NCBI RefSeq assembly: GCF_002803155.1 | Contig: NZ_NNBP01000030.1 | Coordinates: forward strand, 53,439 to 117,438 | From: Streptomyces sp. CB02959 | Lineage (GTDB): Bacteria > Actinomycetota > Actinomycetes > Streptomycetales > Streptomycetaceae | Direction: 5' to 3' | Length of the DNA stretch: 64,000 bases | The notes under the pieces: model-generated | Told to the model about the DNA's origin: nothing | What the model saw: only the letters and a program-made list of their open reading frames with translations | Database searches by the model: none | Part shown: positions 27,359 to 35,370 of the stretch, piece by piece | How positions within the stretch are numbered: position 1 is the stretch's first letter | Layout of the letters: each line of letters opens with the position of its first letter | Program-made: the position numbers and the translations under genes

Positions 27359-27985
27359 CTAGGCAGGCGTCCGGGCTACCTCAATGATTTGGACTTTTGG
27401 CTGCTTCGGCAGGGGAGCCCCGGACGCATCCATTGCGGTAAGCGCCTGAGATGCCTTATCGCCCGGCCCGATTACTTGTGTGGTGGCCCGTACGGTTGCT
27501 GAATACCCGTGCGGTCCAGTGATGCGGATCTCAACCTCGTAGGTTGCCGGCGTCTGCCCTTGATTGGCGATGTCGACGGCTACCCACATCCCATTTCCGG
27601 ACGGTTTTGCCACTGGGCGTTTTACGGTTACGCCGTCCCTGGTGGCGATGGCTTGGGACACTCCGGAACTGGCGTCAGTCTTTTTCGACGATTCCGGCTC
27701 GCGTGACTCGCGCTTCTCGGGAGAGGCGCTCGGTTCAGACCCTTCTGAGCTTGGTGCGCCCTCTGAAGGCCGCGGAGTACCCGGCGGATACGCAGAACTG
27801 GAGGGAGCGCTACCGGCCCGCCCAGGAGACTGCTTCTCCGGTGCCGGCTGCCCGCTGATCCCCGTATCGCGGAACGCGAAAAGAGCGATAGCTACCAACC
27901 CCACGACAGCGGCCAGCAGTACGGCAGTTATCAGGGCCCGACGCAGGACGGAGTTCGCATCGGAGTGCGCAGCTCGCCGTCCCAT
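27359..27985 (-). CDS. Membrane-anchored protein with proline/serine-rich stalk
   Basis: 208 residues. A cytoplasmic arginine-rich start is followed by one helix (ALITAVLLAAVVGLVAIALF, about 17-36), a low-complexity stalk of Pro, Ser, Glu and Gly (about 45-105), and an extracytoplasmic beta domain (GMWVAVDIANQGQTPATYEV, VIGPGDKASQALTAMDASG) resembling the DUF4352 type of fold. Its ATG overlaps the stop of the upstream gene as TGATG, so the two are coupled. Probably a cell-surface protein; function unknown. Confidence 0.65.
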   Translation of the reverse strand: MGRRAAHSDANSVLRRALITAVLLAAVVGLVAIALFAFRDTGISGQPAPEKQSPGRAGSAPSSSAYPPGTPRPSEGAPSSEGSEPSASPEKRESREPESSKKTDASSGVSQAIATRDGVTVKRPVAKPSGNGMWVAVDIANQGQTPATYEVEIRITGPHGYSATVRATTQVIGPGDKASQALTAMDASGAPLPKQPKVQIIEVARTPA

Positions 27986-28530
27986 CAGTTGCAGGGGGCT
28001 GCGTACGTGACGCGATTGACGACCGTGCCGCCCTCGTACTTCATGATGGCGGTCACCTTGGAACAGAGGATGGAAATGCTCGCGCCCGTGATGCGGACTG
28101 GGCCAGCGTACTGACTGAACGTGCCCTCGTCCGTTTTACACAACTTGACGTCGGTACTGTTCGGACAGAGTTTGAGTTTCATGTACAGACTCTTGCCAGA
28201 GTTGTTGTCGAATACTGCGCAGGAACTCGTAAGCCCCGATGAGCCGGACTTGATGTACGTGAAGAGGGTGCCAAGGCGCGTCGTATCCGGAAGTCGCTCT
28301 GCCATGAACAGTTCGTACCTTGCCCCACAAAGATTTGCCGCAGAATTCACAGCCTGGGGGTCTTTCGCGGCAATTAGAAGCGCCTCGGCTTTCGCTTGCG
28401 CAGAAATCCGTACCCCTGATTCCGCGCCTGCATCAGCGGCAACTGCGTGCGGCGCGATCAGTCCCGTTAATGCTAAGGCGGCGACTGTCGCGGAAAAACT
28501 TCTCGCGGGCTTGAGGATGGTGTTGATCAT
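27985..28530 (-). CDS. Secreted protein of unknown function
   Basis: 181 residues from an ATG at 28530 with AGGGGAAA upstream; the longer frame to 28752 lacks a ribosome site. The signal peptide is FSATVAALALTGLIAPHAVA, cut near AADAG. The mature part has six cysteines (LCGARYELF, SSCAVFDNN, KLCPNS, KLCKTDEG, SILCSK and the final PCN), fitting three disulfides outside the cell. It ends overlapping the membrane-anchored protein gene. No family recognised. Confidence 0.7.
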   Translation of the reverse strand: MINTILKPARSFSATVAALALTGLIAPHAVAADAGAESGVRISAQAKAEALLIAAKDPQAVNSAANLCGARYELFMAERLPDTTRLGTLFTYIKSGSSGLTSSCAVFDNNSGKSLYMKLKLCPNSTDVKLCKTDEGTFSQYAGPVRITGASISILCSKVTAIMKYEGGTVVNRVTYAAPCN

Positions 28531-28801
28531 TGAATTTCCCCTGGGACCATCACGAAATGATGAAATCGCAAGGAGAGCTCCGCCCTGGTGAACCCCCCGG
28601 TTCACGCGAGCCAGGGCAGCCTCGCGATCGGCCAGGAATCTACACCGTCGGACCGGCGAAACGCCCAGGCAAAAGATTCCCGGACGTCGGATTTTCGAAT
28701 ACGTGTAGCGACTAGTTAATCTTATGCGGTAGATATCACGACAAAGATGCACACCTCCATCGAAATGGAGTGACGATGAGTTACCGTGTGGTTTGCATCA
28801 C

Positions 28802-29005
28802 TCGGGAAGGCTGGCCGCCCGGTTCGGCCGGGCGCTACTCCTGCAGCTGGGGCAAGGTGCCTCAAGCCGCCGTTTGCGGTACTCGCCTGGCGAGACCCCG
28901 TAGGTCCTCTTGAACGCGCGCCCGAACACCGTGGCGTCCGGGAAGCCCCAGCGCGCTCGGATCGCGCCGACGCTGCCCTTGCCGCGATCTGGTCCAGATC
29001 GGCGA
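28802..29005 (-). pseudogene. AraC-family regulator, C-terminal fragment
   Basis: The minus strand reads AIRARWGFPDATVFGRAFKR then TYGVSPGEYRKRRLEA and a stop, the second helix-turn-helix of an AraC/XylS protein. There is no start and no sensor domain; IS5 transposase sequence begins just upstream. The 28531-28801 gap has no gene. Confidence 0.85.
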
Positions 29006-29023
29006 TCGGCGTGGGTAATGGAT

Positions 29024-29300
29024 TCAGCGGACGGGCATTCGCGATGCCCTGGTATGGCCGATGAGCAGCAGGTCCCGCACCAGCGCGGTCGCCCACCCCG
29101 GATTCGTGCGGACCTTGCCGAGAACGCGCCAGTTCTTCAGATGGGCGAAGCCGTGCTCGACCGGGGCCCGCACCGCGGCCAGTGCCTTGCTGGACAGCTT
29201 TTGACCACGGGTCAGGGGCCGGTTCCGGGCCGCCTTGTAGCCGGTGATCACCGCCGGGTCGGCGTGCCCATCTGGACCTGCCCCGGGCGGGCGGCGACCA
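29024..29300 (-). pseudogene. IS5-superfamily (DDE_Tnp_4) transposase fragment
   Basis: Encodes VITGYKAARNRPLTRGQKLS, then AVRAPVEHGFAHLKNWRVLG and KVRTNPGWATALVRDLLLIG: the C-terminal third with the catalytic glutamate in VEHGFAHLKNW. Upstream in the same frame the sequence turns low-complexity, so the first two thirds are gone. Confidence 0.8.
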
Positions 29301-29557
29301 CCGGCGAGCGCTGGCTGTGCTGAGATTCCCGGAAGGAAACGGCTGACCCCGGGCGCCCGCCGAAGGCCCGGCCGACGCCGGGGCGGCGAAAAGGTTGGTG
29401 TGCGGGGCCGGCGGCGCCGGGTAACGTCTTTGTCATGTTCTTCCAGACGCCGATTTACGAGTGAGCGTGATGGGCCCCTGCTGACGTCCTTCGACGTCGC
29501 CGCCCGTCCCCCACCGATGAATCCGTAGATCACTTCACATCATTACCGGGAGAACCC

Positions 29558-29773
29558 GTGACCGTGAGCAAGAACATCAACAACCCCGTGGGCATGGGCG
29601 GCGGCCAGCGCAAGAAGCTGTCCCGCGCCGAACGGCAGAACAACGGTCCGCACCGCAACCTCGACCGCCAGGGTGCAGCCGACCGGAAGGCGGAGCTGGT
29701 GCGCAAGATGCGCGAGAAGGCAGGCGCAGCTGAGGGCGCCGGGCAGGCGGGCGACGACACCGCACAGAGCTGA
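29558..29773 (+). CDS. DUF6243 family protein
   Basis: 71 residues, a very hydrophilic small protein typical of Streptomyces: MTVSKNINNPVGMGGGQRKK then LSRAERQNNGPHRNLDRQGA and a charged helix to the end. The GTG start has GGGAG seven bases upstream, and a perfect terminator follows. Function unknown. It is intact although broken mobile elements surround it. Confidence 0.85.
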   Translation: MTVSKNINNPVGMGGGQRKKLSRAERQNNGPHRNLDRQGAADRKAELVRKMREKAGAAEGAGQAGDDTAQS

Positions 29774-29805
29774 CGCACCGCCGCAGCAGGGCGGCACCGC
29801 ACGGG

Positions 29806-29842
29806 GCAGGGCCCGGACCACGACGCGCGCTCCGGGCCCTGC
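29806..29842 (+). terminator. Perfect 12-bp hairpin after the DUF6243 gene
   Basis: GCAGGGCCCGGA and TCCGGGCCCTGC separated by 13 bases, 33 bases after the stop. Being symmetric it could also serve the minus-strand fragment at 29898-29990. Confidence 0.7.
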
Positions 29843-29897
29843 TGCCGTACCGAGCGCGGCCGGTCCCGATCAGCTCTCGGCCGACCACCCGCGTCTC

Positions 29898-29990
29898 AGC
29901 CGACCACCCGGGGCAGCCGCAGATTCAGCAGCCCCGTCACCGCCACCACCCCGAGCTGCACCAGGAGCGTCACCACCAGCGCGTTCCCCC
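29898..29990 (-). pseudogene. C-terminal fragment of a membrane protein
   Basis: The minus strand reads GNALVVTLLVQLGVVAVTGL then LNLRLPRVVG and a stop: the last helix of an integral membrane protein. The frame ends where the IS701-like fragment begins, so the rest of the gene was displaced by that insertion. Confidence 0.5.
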
Positions 29991-29997
29991 CTGCGGA

Positions 29998-30300
29998 TCC
30001 GTCCCGCCGGACGCGAGATCCGCAAGGCCGCCGACGGCCCCGAGCTGCCCGTGCGCTGGCTACTGGCCGAATGGCCCGCCACCAATCCCGAACCCGTCCA
30101 GTTCTGCCTGTCCAACCTGCCCGCCGACACCCCGCTGGCCACCCTCGTGCGCACCGCGAAACTCCGCTGGCGCATCGAGCACGACTACCGGGATTGAAAC
30201 AGGCCCTGGGCCTGGCTCACTTCGAAGGCCGCACCTGGAGGGGCTGGCACCATCACTGGCACAGCTCGCGACCACCCACCGAGCCCAGCGCCGGCCGCAA
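29998..30300 (+). pseudogene. IS701-family transposase, C-terminal fragment
   Basis: Reads PVRWLLAEWPATNPEPVQFC, LSNLPADTPLATLVRTAKLR, WRIEHDYRD and, after a one-base shift at 30197, LKQALGLAHFEGRTWRGWHH. This is the end of the DDE domain with the catalytic glutamate in RIEHDYRELK. Only about 100 codons remain. Confidence 0.85.
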
Positions 30301-30762
30301 CCCCCCGCCCCGATGCAGCGGGCCATCGAGCATCTCGGCGCCGACCCCGACGCAACAGCCGCGTTCTCCTTCCTTCTGACGCACCTTGTCGCGCAGCCGG
30401 TCGTGGAGCTCGGCAAGCAGACCTGTCACCTGCCAGCGGCGGGCGAACGCGTGCACCCGCCGGAACGGCGGGAAGTCACAGGGCAGATTGACCCACTTCA
30501 CGCCGTTGTCGACGACGTAGCGGACCGCGTCAAGCATCACGCGGTGGCAATAACCCTCCGGCCGCCCGCCCCGTCCCTGCAGCCATGCGGGGACCGGCAG
30601 CAGCGGCCGGATGACCTGCCACTCGGCCTCCGTCAGGTCGGAGCCGTAACACCGCACGCGGTCCGGCCCGTCCGCCGCGTTGCCGAACCTGTGCGCGAGA
30701 CAGTCACACGCCGGAGACGGCGCGTTGGACTCCATGGACACGAGCACGAAAGACTGCGGCAA
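30253..30762 (-). pseudogene. IS5-family transposase, N-terminal fragment
   Basis: Residues 1-125 match the intact transposase at 41524-42441: CDCLAHRFGNAADGPDRV, LTEAEWQVIRPLLPVPAWLQ, GRGGRPEGYCHRVMLDAVRY, HDRLRDKVRQ. Identity stops near 30375, and the frame continues into unrelated sequence, so the DDE catalytic domain is absent. The upstream flank (CCAAGAGGCCCTGCCTTCAT) is also shared with the intact element. Confidence 0.85.
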
Positions 30763-30915
30763 CAGGGCCTCCTGGGAATGCTCGGACGGGATCGCGCCCC
30801 CGAACTACCAAGAGGCCCTGCCTTCATGCGCCACTCCTATCGCGATCACCCGATCAGGACCCCCGTTCGACCAGACAAGCCCGTTGAGCGGTAAGCGGAA
30901 GCCTTCTGATAGCAG

Positions 30916-31131
30916 ATGATCCGGCTGCGAGCAGTGCGGCACGCGCTGGCCGTCGTCCTCGACCTGACTGCGTGCGCGATGACGGAGCGACAGCGCACGC
31001 CGCGCTATGGCGACCTGGCACAACCTCGCGGTCGGCGCCCTGCGACTGAACGGCGCGAAGAACATCGCCTCCGGCCATCGCCGCAATGCGCGTGACGCCC
31101 GCCGACCCCTCACGCTCCTCGGCCTCGCCTG
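30916..31131 (+). pseudogene. ISAs1-family transposase remnant with internal deletion
   Basis: The start, MIRLRAVRHALAVVLDLTAC, matches the N-terminal part of the ISAs1 transposase at 32495, and it is fused directly to the C-terminal part MATWHNLAVGALRLNGAKNI and RRPLTLLGLA. About 900 bases between them are lost. The trailing ACTACGCCGAAGCCCTG (to 31169) is the same inverted-repeat end as in the larger copy. Confidence 0.85.
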
Positions 31132-31362
31132 AGCACGAAGTGGACGTCATTCGACTACGCCGAAGCCCTGAGGGCTGTCGCAGAATAACTTCAGGCTTTG
31201 ATCTTGGTCAGGCGGGCTGTCTCGCGAGGTCATCGAGTGGAACGGCGCTTCGGCGTTCGTGAGTTATTTTCCGACGGCTCCCTGGGCCGCTCAGGGGTCG
31301 ACCGGGTCCGGCGCATGCGTTCTCGGCGTTCTCTCAGGCCGAGACCGAGAAGTAACGCCGCC

Positions 31363-31971
31363 TCAGATGGTCGGGGTGTCGTCAACAATCGGCCTGTGAA
31401 TCTCAACGACCGGCTTCCACCCCGCGGAGAACTCGATGAAGTCCGCACGGGTGGGGTAGGTGTCGATCGCGCGACGGTCACGCTTGGGGCTGTCGCTCCC
31501 CTTGCGCCCCCGGGGAATCTGCTCCTCGAAGATGTCGACCTTCACGTCGGGAACCTCCTTGAGGCCCTGGCGCCAGATCTGCACGACGTCGGCGCCGAAC
31601 GCCTGCCGGGCCGCAGCGTAAAGGGCCGTGAGGGCCCCCTTGTCCCCACCAGGGACGAAAAGTGCCAGGTCCAGCACGACACCGGCGGACTGGAGGACCT
31701 CGATGGTCACCGAGCCGTTCTCGTCGGCCAAGTAGATTCCGGCTTCATTCTCGTCGTCGGGAAGGCAGTAGACCTCTTCCTGGAATACGGTTCTCGCCGT
31801 GATCGAGCCGCCCTCGAAATCCTCACCGGACTTGGTCAGAAAAGCAGGGACATAGCAGTCGGGAAGCTTGAGTTCTGCCGTGTCGGCGGAAACGAAGAGC
31901 CTGTCCTTCACGCCGAGCTTCGTCACCTCTTCCAGCGAGAGGCGGCGAGCGGCGATCTTCTCCGTGTTCAC
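31363..31971 (-). CDS. Unknown protein, 202 residues
   Basis: An intact frame from GTG 31971, with GGGA five bases upstream, amid broken mobile elements. The protein is acidic and beta-rich: RLSLEEVTKLGVKDRLFVSA, FEGGSITARTVFQEEVYCLP, NGSVTIEVLQSAGVVLDLAL, FVPGGDKGALTALYAAARQA, and an Arg/Lys-rich segment near 160. There is no signal peptide or membrane helix. I recognise no family. Its survival between IS remnants makes a defence, immunity or phage-derived function possible, but nothing in the sequence shows that. Confidence 0.6.
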   Translation of the reverse strand: MNTEKIAARRLSLEEVTKLGVKDRLFVSADTAELKLPDCYVPAFLTKSGEDFEGGSITARTVFQEEVYCLPDDENEAGIYLADENGSVTIEVLQSAGVVLDLALFVPGGDKGALTALYAAARQAFGADVVQIWRQGLKEVPDVKVDIFEEQIPRGRKGSDSPKRDRRAIDTYPTRADFIEFSAGWKPVVEIHRPIVDDTPTI

Positions 31972-32402
31972 GATTTCCCTTTCAGGTTGCACTGTCCCTC
32001 CGAACAAGGACGCTACCACGAAACCCTGAGGTCAACTGCCCAGTAATCTTTGGGTAAATGGCCTCCGATGACCCGCACGGAAGGATGCCGAAGCGAGTGC
32101 CACTCGGTCGGGAACACGCATCCGCCAGGTAGTGTCCCTCGTCATGGTGTTGGGGATCAACTGGCGCTTGCATTTCGGTGCGTTGGGTAGCGCGGAGGAA
32201 TTAAAAGAGAGTTTACGGTAGATATCACCCATATCGCCTTCGGGGAGGTGGTGGCGAGGTAAGGCGATCCATTCGTCATGCATCTCGAAGAGCGCAGCGG
32301 AAACCAACCGGATGGTCCGACAACGCAACAACGGAGACCCCCACCGGCAGCATCTGGATGGAGCGCGAACCGGAAGTCGCGTACTACCGCGCCCTCTTCG
32401 GT
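31972..32402. other. Intergenic stretch with a regulator-like fragment
   Basis: Most of this has no clear gene. Just before the ISAs1 end, the plus strand reads ETPTGSIWMEREPEVAYYRA then LFGQ (about 32327-32402), like the C-terminal end of an XRE regulator of the DUF5753 kind, cut at the element boundary. On the minus strand a peptide DEWIALPRHHLPEGDMGDIY also looks protein-like but could not be placed. Confidence 0.35.
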
Positions 32403-33747
32403 CAGGACTTCGGCGTAGTCGGCTGACGCCGGTTGCTGACGTCTCGTCATGTTGGGCGGGGTTCGGTACACAGCAGGCACGGACGTCCGCGATCATGGAG
32501 TTCTCTACGCTCTGTGACCTTGGACTGCCCGTGCCTGCCGACGCATCATCTCTGATCTCCCCTGCCTTTGAACAGCTCAGACCGCATCCGGAAGTGTCCG
32601 GGAGCGATCTTCCGGATCTACTGGAACGCCTCGCGCAGGTCCCGGACCCGCGGGATCCGCGGGGAGTACGGCACCCTCTCGTGACGCTCCTGGCACTGAC
32701 GGCCTGCGCGGTCCTCGCCGGAGCGCGATCCCTGCTCGCGGTGAGTGAATGGGTGGCCGACGCACCGCCGGCCCTGCTCGAACGGCTCGGCACGGCCGTC
32801 GACCCGCTGGTCCCGAAACGGTCCTGGCCCGCGGAATCCACGATCCGGCGACTGCTCGCCAGAATCGACGCGGACGCCCTGGACCGGGCGGTCGGAGCCT
32901 GGCTCGCGGACCGGCAGGCCAGGGGACAAGGGCTGCGAGGGCTCGCGGTCGACGGGAAGTCGCTGCGGGGTGCGGCCCGCGCGAAGGGACGGAAGATCCA
33001 CCTCCTGGCCGCCTGCGACCACGTGAACGCACTGATCCTGGCCCAGATGGACGTCGGTGAGAAGACCAACGAGATCACCCGCTTCCGGCCTCTGCTCGAC
33101 ACCCTCGAGGATCTGGCCGGCACAGTCGTCACCAGCGACGCGATGCACACCCAGCATGACCACGCCGTCTACCTGCTCGACCGGCAGGCCCACTACATCG
33201 TGATCGCCAAGCGCAACACGAAGAAGCTCCGTCGGCAGCTCAAGTCCCTTCCCTGGACGCAGATCCCACTGCAGGACAGGACCCGTGCGACCGGTCACGG
33301 CCGCCAGGAGATCCGCCGACTGAAGGTGTGCACGGTCAACAACCTGCTCTTCCCCCCGCCCGCCAGGCCGTCCAGATCGTCCGCCGCCGCGTCCACCGCA
33401 AGACCGGGAAGATCAGCCTCAAGACCGTCTACGCGGTCACCAGCCTCACCGCCGAGCAGGCCGGCCCGGCTCAGCTCGCCCGACTGATCCGAGGGCACTG
33501 GACCGTCGAGGCCCTGCACCACGTCAGGGACGTCACCTTCGCCGACGACGCCTCCCAGCTGCGGACCGGAAACACCCCCAGAGCGATGGCCACCTACAGA
33601 AACCTCGCGATCGGAGCTCTCCGTCTGACCGGCGCCCGCAACATCGTCTCCGGCCTCCGACGGGCAGCCCGAGACCAAACCCGGCCCCTTGCCCTTCTCG
33701 GCCTCACGTGATCAAAACGGACGACATCAAACTACGCCGAAGCCCTG
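32403..33747 (+). mobile_element. ISAs1-family insertion sequence, near complete
   Basis: Inverted ends: CAGGACTTCGGCGTAGT at 32403 and, on the other strand, CAGGGCTTCGGCGTAGT ending at 33747, with extended partial matches further in. The element of about 1.35 kb holds one transposase frame. It cuts a nuclease-like gene on its right side. A second, internally deleted copy lies at 30916-31169. Confidence 0.85.
32495..33711 (+). pseudogene. ISAs1-family transposase with one frameshift
   Basis: The N-terminal part is intact: LPDLLERLAQVPDPRDPRGV, RHPLVTLLALTACAVLAGAR and the catalytic region GLAVDGKSLRGAARAKGRK, VVTSDAMHTQHDHAVYLLDR. A base change in a C/G run near 33350 moves the remainder into the next frame: VRRRVHRKTGKISLKTVYAV, ARLIRGHWTVEALHHVRDVT (containing the catalytic glutamate), ALLGLT. 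Without frameshifting the product lacks the last catalytic residue. Confidence 0.85.
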
Positions 33748-34065
33748 CCTGCCGTAGCCCTGCCATTGGCAGTGCGTGTATCCGACAGCCTGCGCAACCC
33801 AGCCGTAGCGGTCGCCGGTGCTCGTGTTCGAAGCGAGGCTTTTGAACTCGACGCCGAAAGCAGGTTCCTTGTCATGCCAGCCTGCCGGTTCCCGAGGCCG
33901 CAGCACTGCGTCTATTCGAGTCTCTTCGCCGGTCCAGTAGCGCCCTGGCACCTGCTCCTCGATGTGGAACCACTGGTCCAGTTTGCCGAGGACGAACGCG
34001 GCAAGAGCCTTCTCGTCAGGGAACGATTCGGGTGCTGGCAGCAACGCCTTCTGTCCGTGGCGCAC
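33748..34065 (-). pseudogene. PD-(D/E)XK-like nuclease domain protein cut by ISAs1
   Basis: The GTG at 34065 opens VRHGQKALLPAPESFPDEKA, LAAFVLGKLDQWFHIEEQVP, then TRIDAVLRPREP and FGVEFKSLASNTSTGDRYGW. The order Asp (RIDAVL), then E-x-K (VEFKS) and a helix with Q (WVAQAVGYTH) matches the restriction-endonuclease-like fold. The frame is interrupted at the ISAs1 boundary, and the remainder is not found on the far side. It could be a defence or repair nuclease. An overlapping upstream frame (ARSIRDEIKILVAGQITETA) may be part of the same gene after an indel. Confidence 0.5.
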
Positions 34066-34299
34066 TTGGCCGACTCTACGCGGCCCGGGTCTCTGCGACA
34101 GGCGATATCAGGTGACTCCGGATATCCCCGACGCTTTCGCGGCGCGGTCTCGGTGATCTGCCCCGCGACCAGAATCTTGATCTCGTCGCGGATGGAGCGG
34201 GCCCCATCGACGCCCTGTCTGGCAGCGTTGTCGAGCTGGTGGTCAGGCCGGTGAATGCAACCGGAACTGAAACATGGAGCAGTACACCCGACCCCACCC

Positions 34300-34705
34300 C
34301 GTACCGATCACCCCAAAAGACCCCACGGGATTCACCCAGCCCATCCGAGGACGAACCCTGCCCATCCGAGGACGAACCCTGCCCATCCATTCAGGCGCTC
34401 ACCACCGAAGCCGAGACGCAGGGGCATATCGCCGCACTCGGACCGCCACAAGGCACTCCCCACTCCCCGCCCCAAAACACCGCAGCCCGCACCCCTCTTC
34501 AGCATCACCGCCCAAAACGAAAAGTTCACCGCTCAGCAACACCCAGCCTCACCCGAGAGAGACCCCCATCCCGAATCACTGCCGGCGCCCCTCATATAGC
34601 GCAAACCTCGATCACACGCAGAAAGCCGCCATCCACTCTTTCCGGCACGACCTAAGCACACCCCCTGAGCCATCCTGCTCCCGACGGCACGCTCGGGACA
34701 CCAGA
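34300..34705. repeat. Dispersed repeat R3, copy A
   Basis: Imperfect copy of 42809-43110. Shared stretches include CTCGGACCGCCACAAGG, GGGATTCACC and GGCACGACC. It contains a 21-bp tandem repeat not present in the other copies. Short frames here do not look like complete genes. Confidence 0.6.
34340..34389. repeat. 21-bp tandem repeat, 2.4 copies
   Basis: Two exact copies of a 21-base unit starting CCCATCCGAGGACG, at 34340-34360 and 34361-34381, and the first seven bases of a third. Read on the minus strand it would give GQGSSSD-like repeats, but no gene is supported. Confidence 0.85.
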
Positions 34706-34845
34706 TGATTCTCAAGACGGATATCGACAGAGGTCGACTCCGAAATCGAACCTACGCAGCAGCTCGACAGCCGAGACCGTCCGCCGCCTGATCCACCCCA
34801 CGCAAGGCGACGCCATGACTACCCATCAGGTTGAGCTGACACTAC

Positions 34846-35084
34846 GTCAGCAATGTCAGCATTGAGTCAGCATGCACCCCGCCAGAGGTGGTGAGAGGTG
34901 GCGGCACATGCACATGCACCAATCCGCCCTGCACCACTTCTGAACTGCAAAGATGCTGGCCAACCGGCAACTCCGGCAACATCGCCTCAAACCCAGCGCC
35001 AGTGGAAGCCGCACATCCATTGGATCGGCGTTCTCGCAGGTCATGGCGGCAGTGGGTGGGCGGCGGGTCAGCAAACCGTCAGCA
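34846..35084. repeat. Dispersed element R1, copy B, framed by GTCAGCA boxes
   Basis: Three GTCAGCA boxes (34846, 34855, 34866) and two more (35067, 35078) frame about 195 bases sharing ACATGCACATGC, GCCAGAGG and AAGATGCTGG with copy A at 10168-10396. ISL3 transposase sequence begins directly after the right boxes. Confidence 0.7.
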
Positions 35085-35099
35085 TCAGCCGAGTCACCG

Positions 35100-35340
35100 G
35101 TCGGCCGCTGGGCCGACCACCACCCGCCGACCGTCGACCGTCGACCGACACATCGGCCACGGTTCGCAGGCGGTAGCCGTGCACACGCCCGGACGGCGCC
35201 CCGCAGTCCGGGCATCGCACCAGATCCTCCGGCGTCCGCGCCCGCACCAGGATCCGCTCGCTCTCGTCGGCCACGTCCTCGATGGCCAGCAACGACAGCC
35301 CTGAAAACACCACGCCTACAAGCTCGTTGACGTTTCGCAC
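35100..35340 (-). pseudogene. ISL3-family transposase, N-terminal fragment
   Basis: Starts MRNVNELVGVVFSGLSLLAI, then EDVADESERILVRARTPEDL and the zinc ribbon CPDCGAPSGRVHGYRLRTVA. This is the first 70 residues of an ISL3 transposase; the catalytic domain is absent and the frame runs into the R1 repeat. Confidence 0.85.
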
Positions 35341-35370
35341 GTCATGTCAACGGCCCGCCACCGCGCTCGG

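Noticed and set aside
32032..32320. Mutator-type transposase tail on the minus strand (DEWIALPRHHLPEGDMGDIY)
   Set aside because: The peptide looks protein-like but I could not match it with confidence to any transposase.
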